In this document: positions 6,196 to 6,623 of the stretch, piece after piece
How the letters are laid out: each line of letters opens with the position of its first letter
Position numbering within the stretch: position 1 is the stretch's first letter
Assembly: GCA_018607545.1 (NCBI GenBank)
Contig: JABBBF010000099.1
Span: 1-6,623, forward strand
Reading direction: 5' to 3'
From: SAR92 clade bacterium
Lineage (GTDB): Bacteria; Pseudomonadota; Gammaproteobacteria; Pseudomonadales; Porticoccaceae
Length of the DNA stretch: 6,623 bases
Notes under the pieces: generated by a model
Seen by the model: only the letters and a program-made list of their open reading frames with translations
What the model was told of the DNA's origin: nothing
Database searches by the model: none
Program-made: the position numbers and the translations under genes

Positions 6196-6211
6196 GCAAT
6201 TAGTCTGCCAA
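6196..6211 (-). promoter_or_regulatory. Sigma-54 (-24/-12) promoter of the kinase-regulator operon
   Basis: On the minus strand the sequence reads TTGGCAGACTAATTGC, followed by TTT. It matches the sigma-54 consensus (TTGGCACG, four bases, TTGC) at TTGGCA and TTGC, and the invariant GG and GC doublets are exactly 12 bases apart. Transcription would start near 6184, about 40 bases before the kinase ATG at 6145, leaving room for the AGGTG ribosome site. Sigma-54 promoters need an enhancer-binding activator; NtrC would fit the nitrogen theme, but I see no clear NtrC site upstream (6230-6400). Confidence 0.72.
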
Positions 6212-6343
6212 TAAAGCGGTAAAGTCATAGAAGCCATTTTAAATCGAAATCGCCTACCTCTTTTCGAGCAGTCTTTTATCCTCCCAGACGATCCCTCAAA
6301 CGCCTATGCGCCAAATAACGTATACCTCGGGCTATAAGGCGAA

Positions 6344-6372
6344 TTGTGGCTTTTGCCTCGACAGCCAATAAT
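6344..6372 (+). promoter_or_regulatory. Candidate sigma-70 promoter of urtA
   Basis: TTGTGG (6344-6349, 3/6 to the -35 consensus) is followed after 17 bases by AATAAT (6367-6372, 5/6 to the -10 consensus). The start would be near 6379, about 25 bases before the urtA ATG. The poor -35 is what one expects of an activator-dependent promoter. No sigma-54 GG/GC pair with correct spacing is present on this strand in the intergenic region. A short palindrome CTCGGCGAG (6373-6381) lies over the presumed start. Confidence 0.4.
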
Positions 6373-6403
6373 CTCGGCGAGTTTAACTTACTGAGGTCTC
6401 CCC

Positions 6404-6623
6404 ATGAAAAGCTCCATTACTAACAACATCCCAAGCTGGCGTCGCGCTCTGCTGGTATCTGCTGCAGCCTTTGCAGTGGCCCAAGCAGGCTTGACTAATG
6501 CAGCATCTGACGAATATGCAACATCCGTAGTTAACACCACTGGTCTCGCGGTTACCGACGACACAGTAACTGTCGGTATCCTTCACTCGATCACCGGCAC
6601 CATGGCGATCAGTGAGACGGGTT
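6404..6623 (+). CDS. urtA: Urea/short-chain amide ABC transporter periplasmic binding protein UrtA, N-terminal 73 residues, cut by window end
   Basis: The ATG at 6404 is preceded by GAGG (6393-6396) at a spacing of 7 bases. The first 35 or so residues are a signal peptide: a polar N-region with WRR, the core ALLVSAAAFAVAQAG, and a likely cleavage near NAA-S. The mature start includes DDTVTVGILHSITGTMAISE, the highly conserved N-terminal motif of UrtA and the related amide-binding proteins FmdD and AmiC. The protein would bind urea or a short-chain amide in the periplasm and deliver it to the UrtBCDE membrane complex, whose genes normally follow. The full protein is usually about 400-430 residues. 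It is divergent from the permease-kinase gene, with 258 bp between starts. UrtA is preferred over FmdD/AmiC from the motif and common genome context, but the missing part would be needed to separate them. Confidence 0.88.
   Translation, partial: MKSSITNNIPSWRRALLVSAAAFAVAQAGLTNAASDEYATSVVNTTGLAVTDDTVTVGILHSITGTMAISETG

Noticed and set aside
6333..6338. TATAAG as a -10 element for urtA
   Set aside because: No acceptable -35 lies 16-18 bases upstream; AATAAT at 6367-6372 has a better partner.
6383..6586. Minus-strand 67-codon frame over the urtA start
   Set aside because: It is antisense to urtA, whose start motif and signal peptide are clear.

Overview
The window most resembles a marine, nitrogen-scavenging gammaproteobacterium. 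This is inferred from the gene families: a TorF/Gcw_chp-type outer-membrane protein, a transporter-fused hybrid kinase beside a urea-type ABC transporter gene, and moderate G+C. No rRNA or other phylogenetic marker is present, so the taxon is not established. Four genes lie on the minus strand and one on the plus strand. Two are cut by the window edges.

Layout from left to right. Positions 1-619 (minus) hold the N-terminal two thirds of a bile acid:sodium symporter (SBF/BASS) family protein, whose 3' end is outside the window. Positions 620-1042 carry no gene. They contain the symporter leader with a 9-bp hairpin, a short tandem 9-mer, a minus-strand intrinsic terminator (816-855), and a diverged ~90-bp tandem duplication (881-970 and 991-1080, offset exactly 110 bp). 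The duplication copies the 3' end of the next gene together with a well-preserved stem-loop. Positions 1043-1666 (minus) encode a small secreted beta-barrel protein of the TorF/Gcw_chp family. Positions 1667-1863 are its leader and promoter region. Positions 1864-2772 (minus) encode a REC-linker-LuxR response regulator, overlapping by 11 bp the end of a very large gene at 2762-6145 (minus). That gene encodes an NCS1-type purine/cytosine/hydantoin permease fused through a cysteine-rich segment to a hybrid histidine kinase with a receiver domain. After a 258-bp divergent intergenic region, urtA begins at 6404 (plus): the periplasmic binding protein of a urea/short-chain amide ABC transporter, cut by the window end.

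How the parts may work together: the permease-kinase would sense or take up a nitrogenous solute, pass phosphate through its histidine and receiver, and activate the co-translated LuxR-type regulator. The most likely local target is the divergent urt operon. The intergenic region contains a strong sigma-54 (-24/-12) promoter match pointing into the kinase-regulator operon, with correct GG-to-GC spacing. This suggests that the sensor itself is induced under nitrogen limitation, while urtA has a plausible sigma-70-type promoter. The link between sensor and urt genes is inferred from adjacency and is not proven by sequence.

The most unusual items are the permease-cysteine cluster-kinase architecture, the sigma-54 promoter, and the duplicated 3'-UTR stem-loops. 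The two hairpins are 25/28 identical within a duplication that is otherwise only about 60% identical, and their base differences largely preserve pairing.
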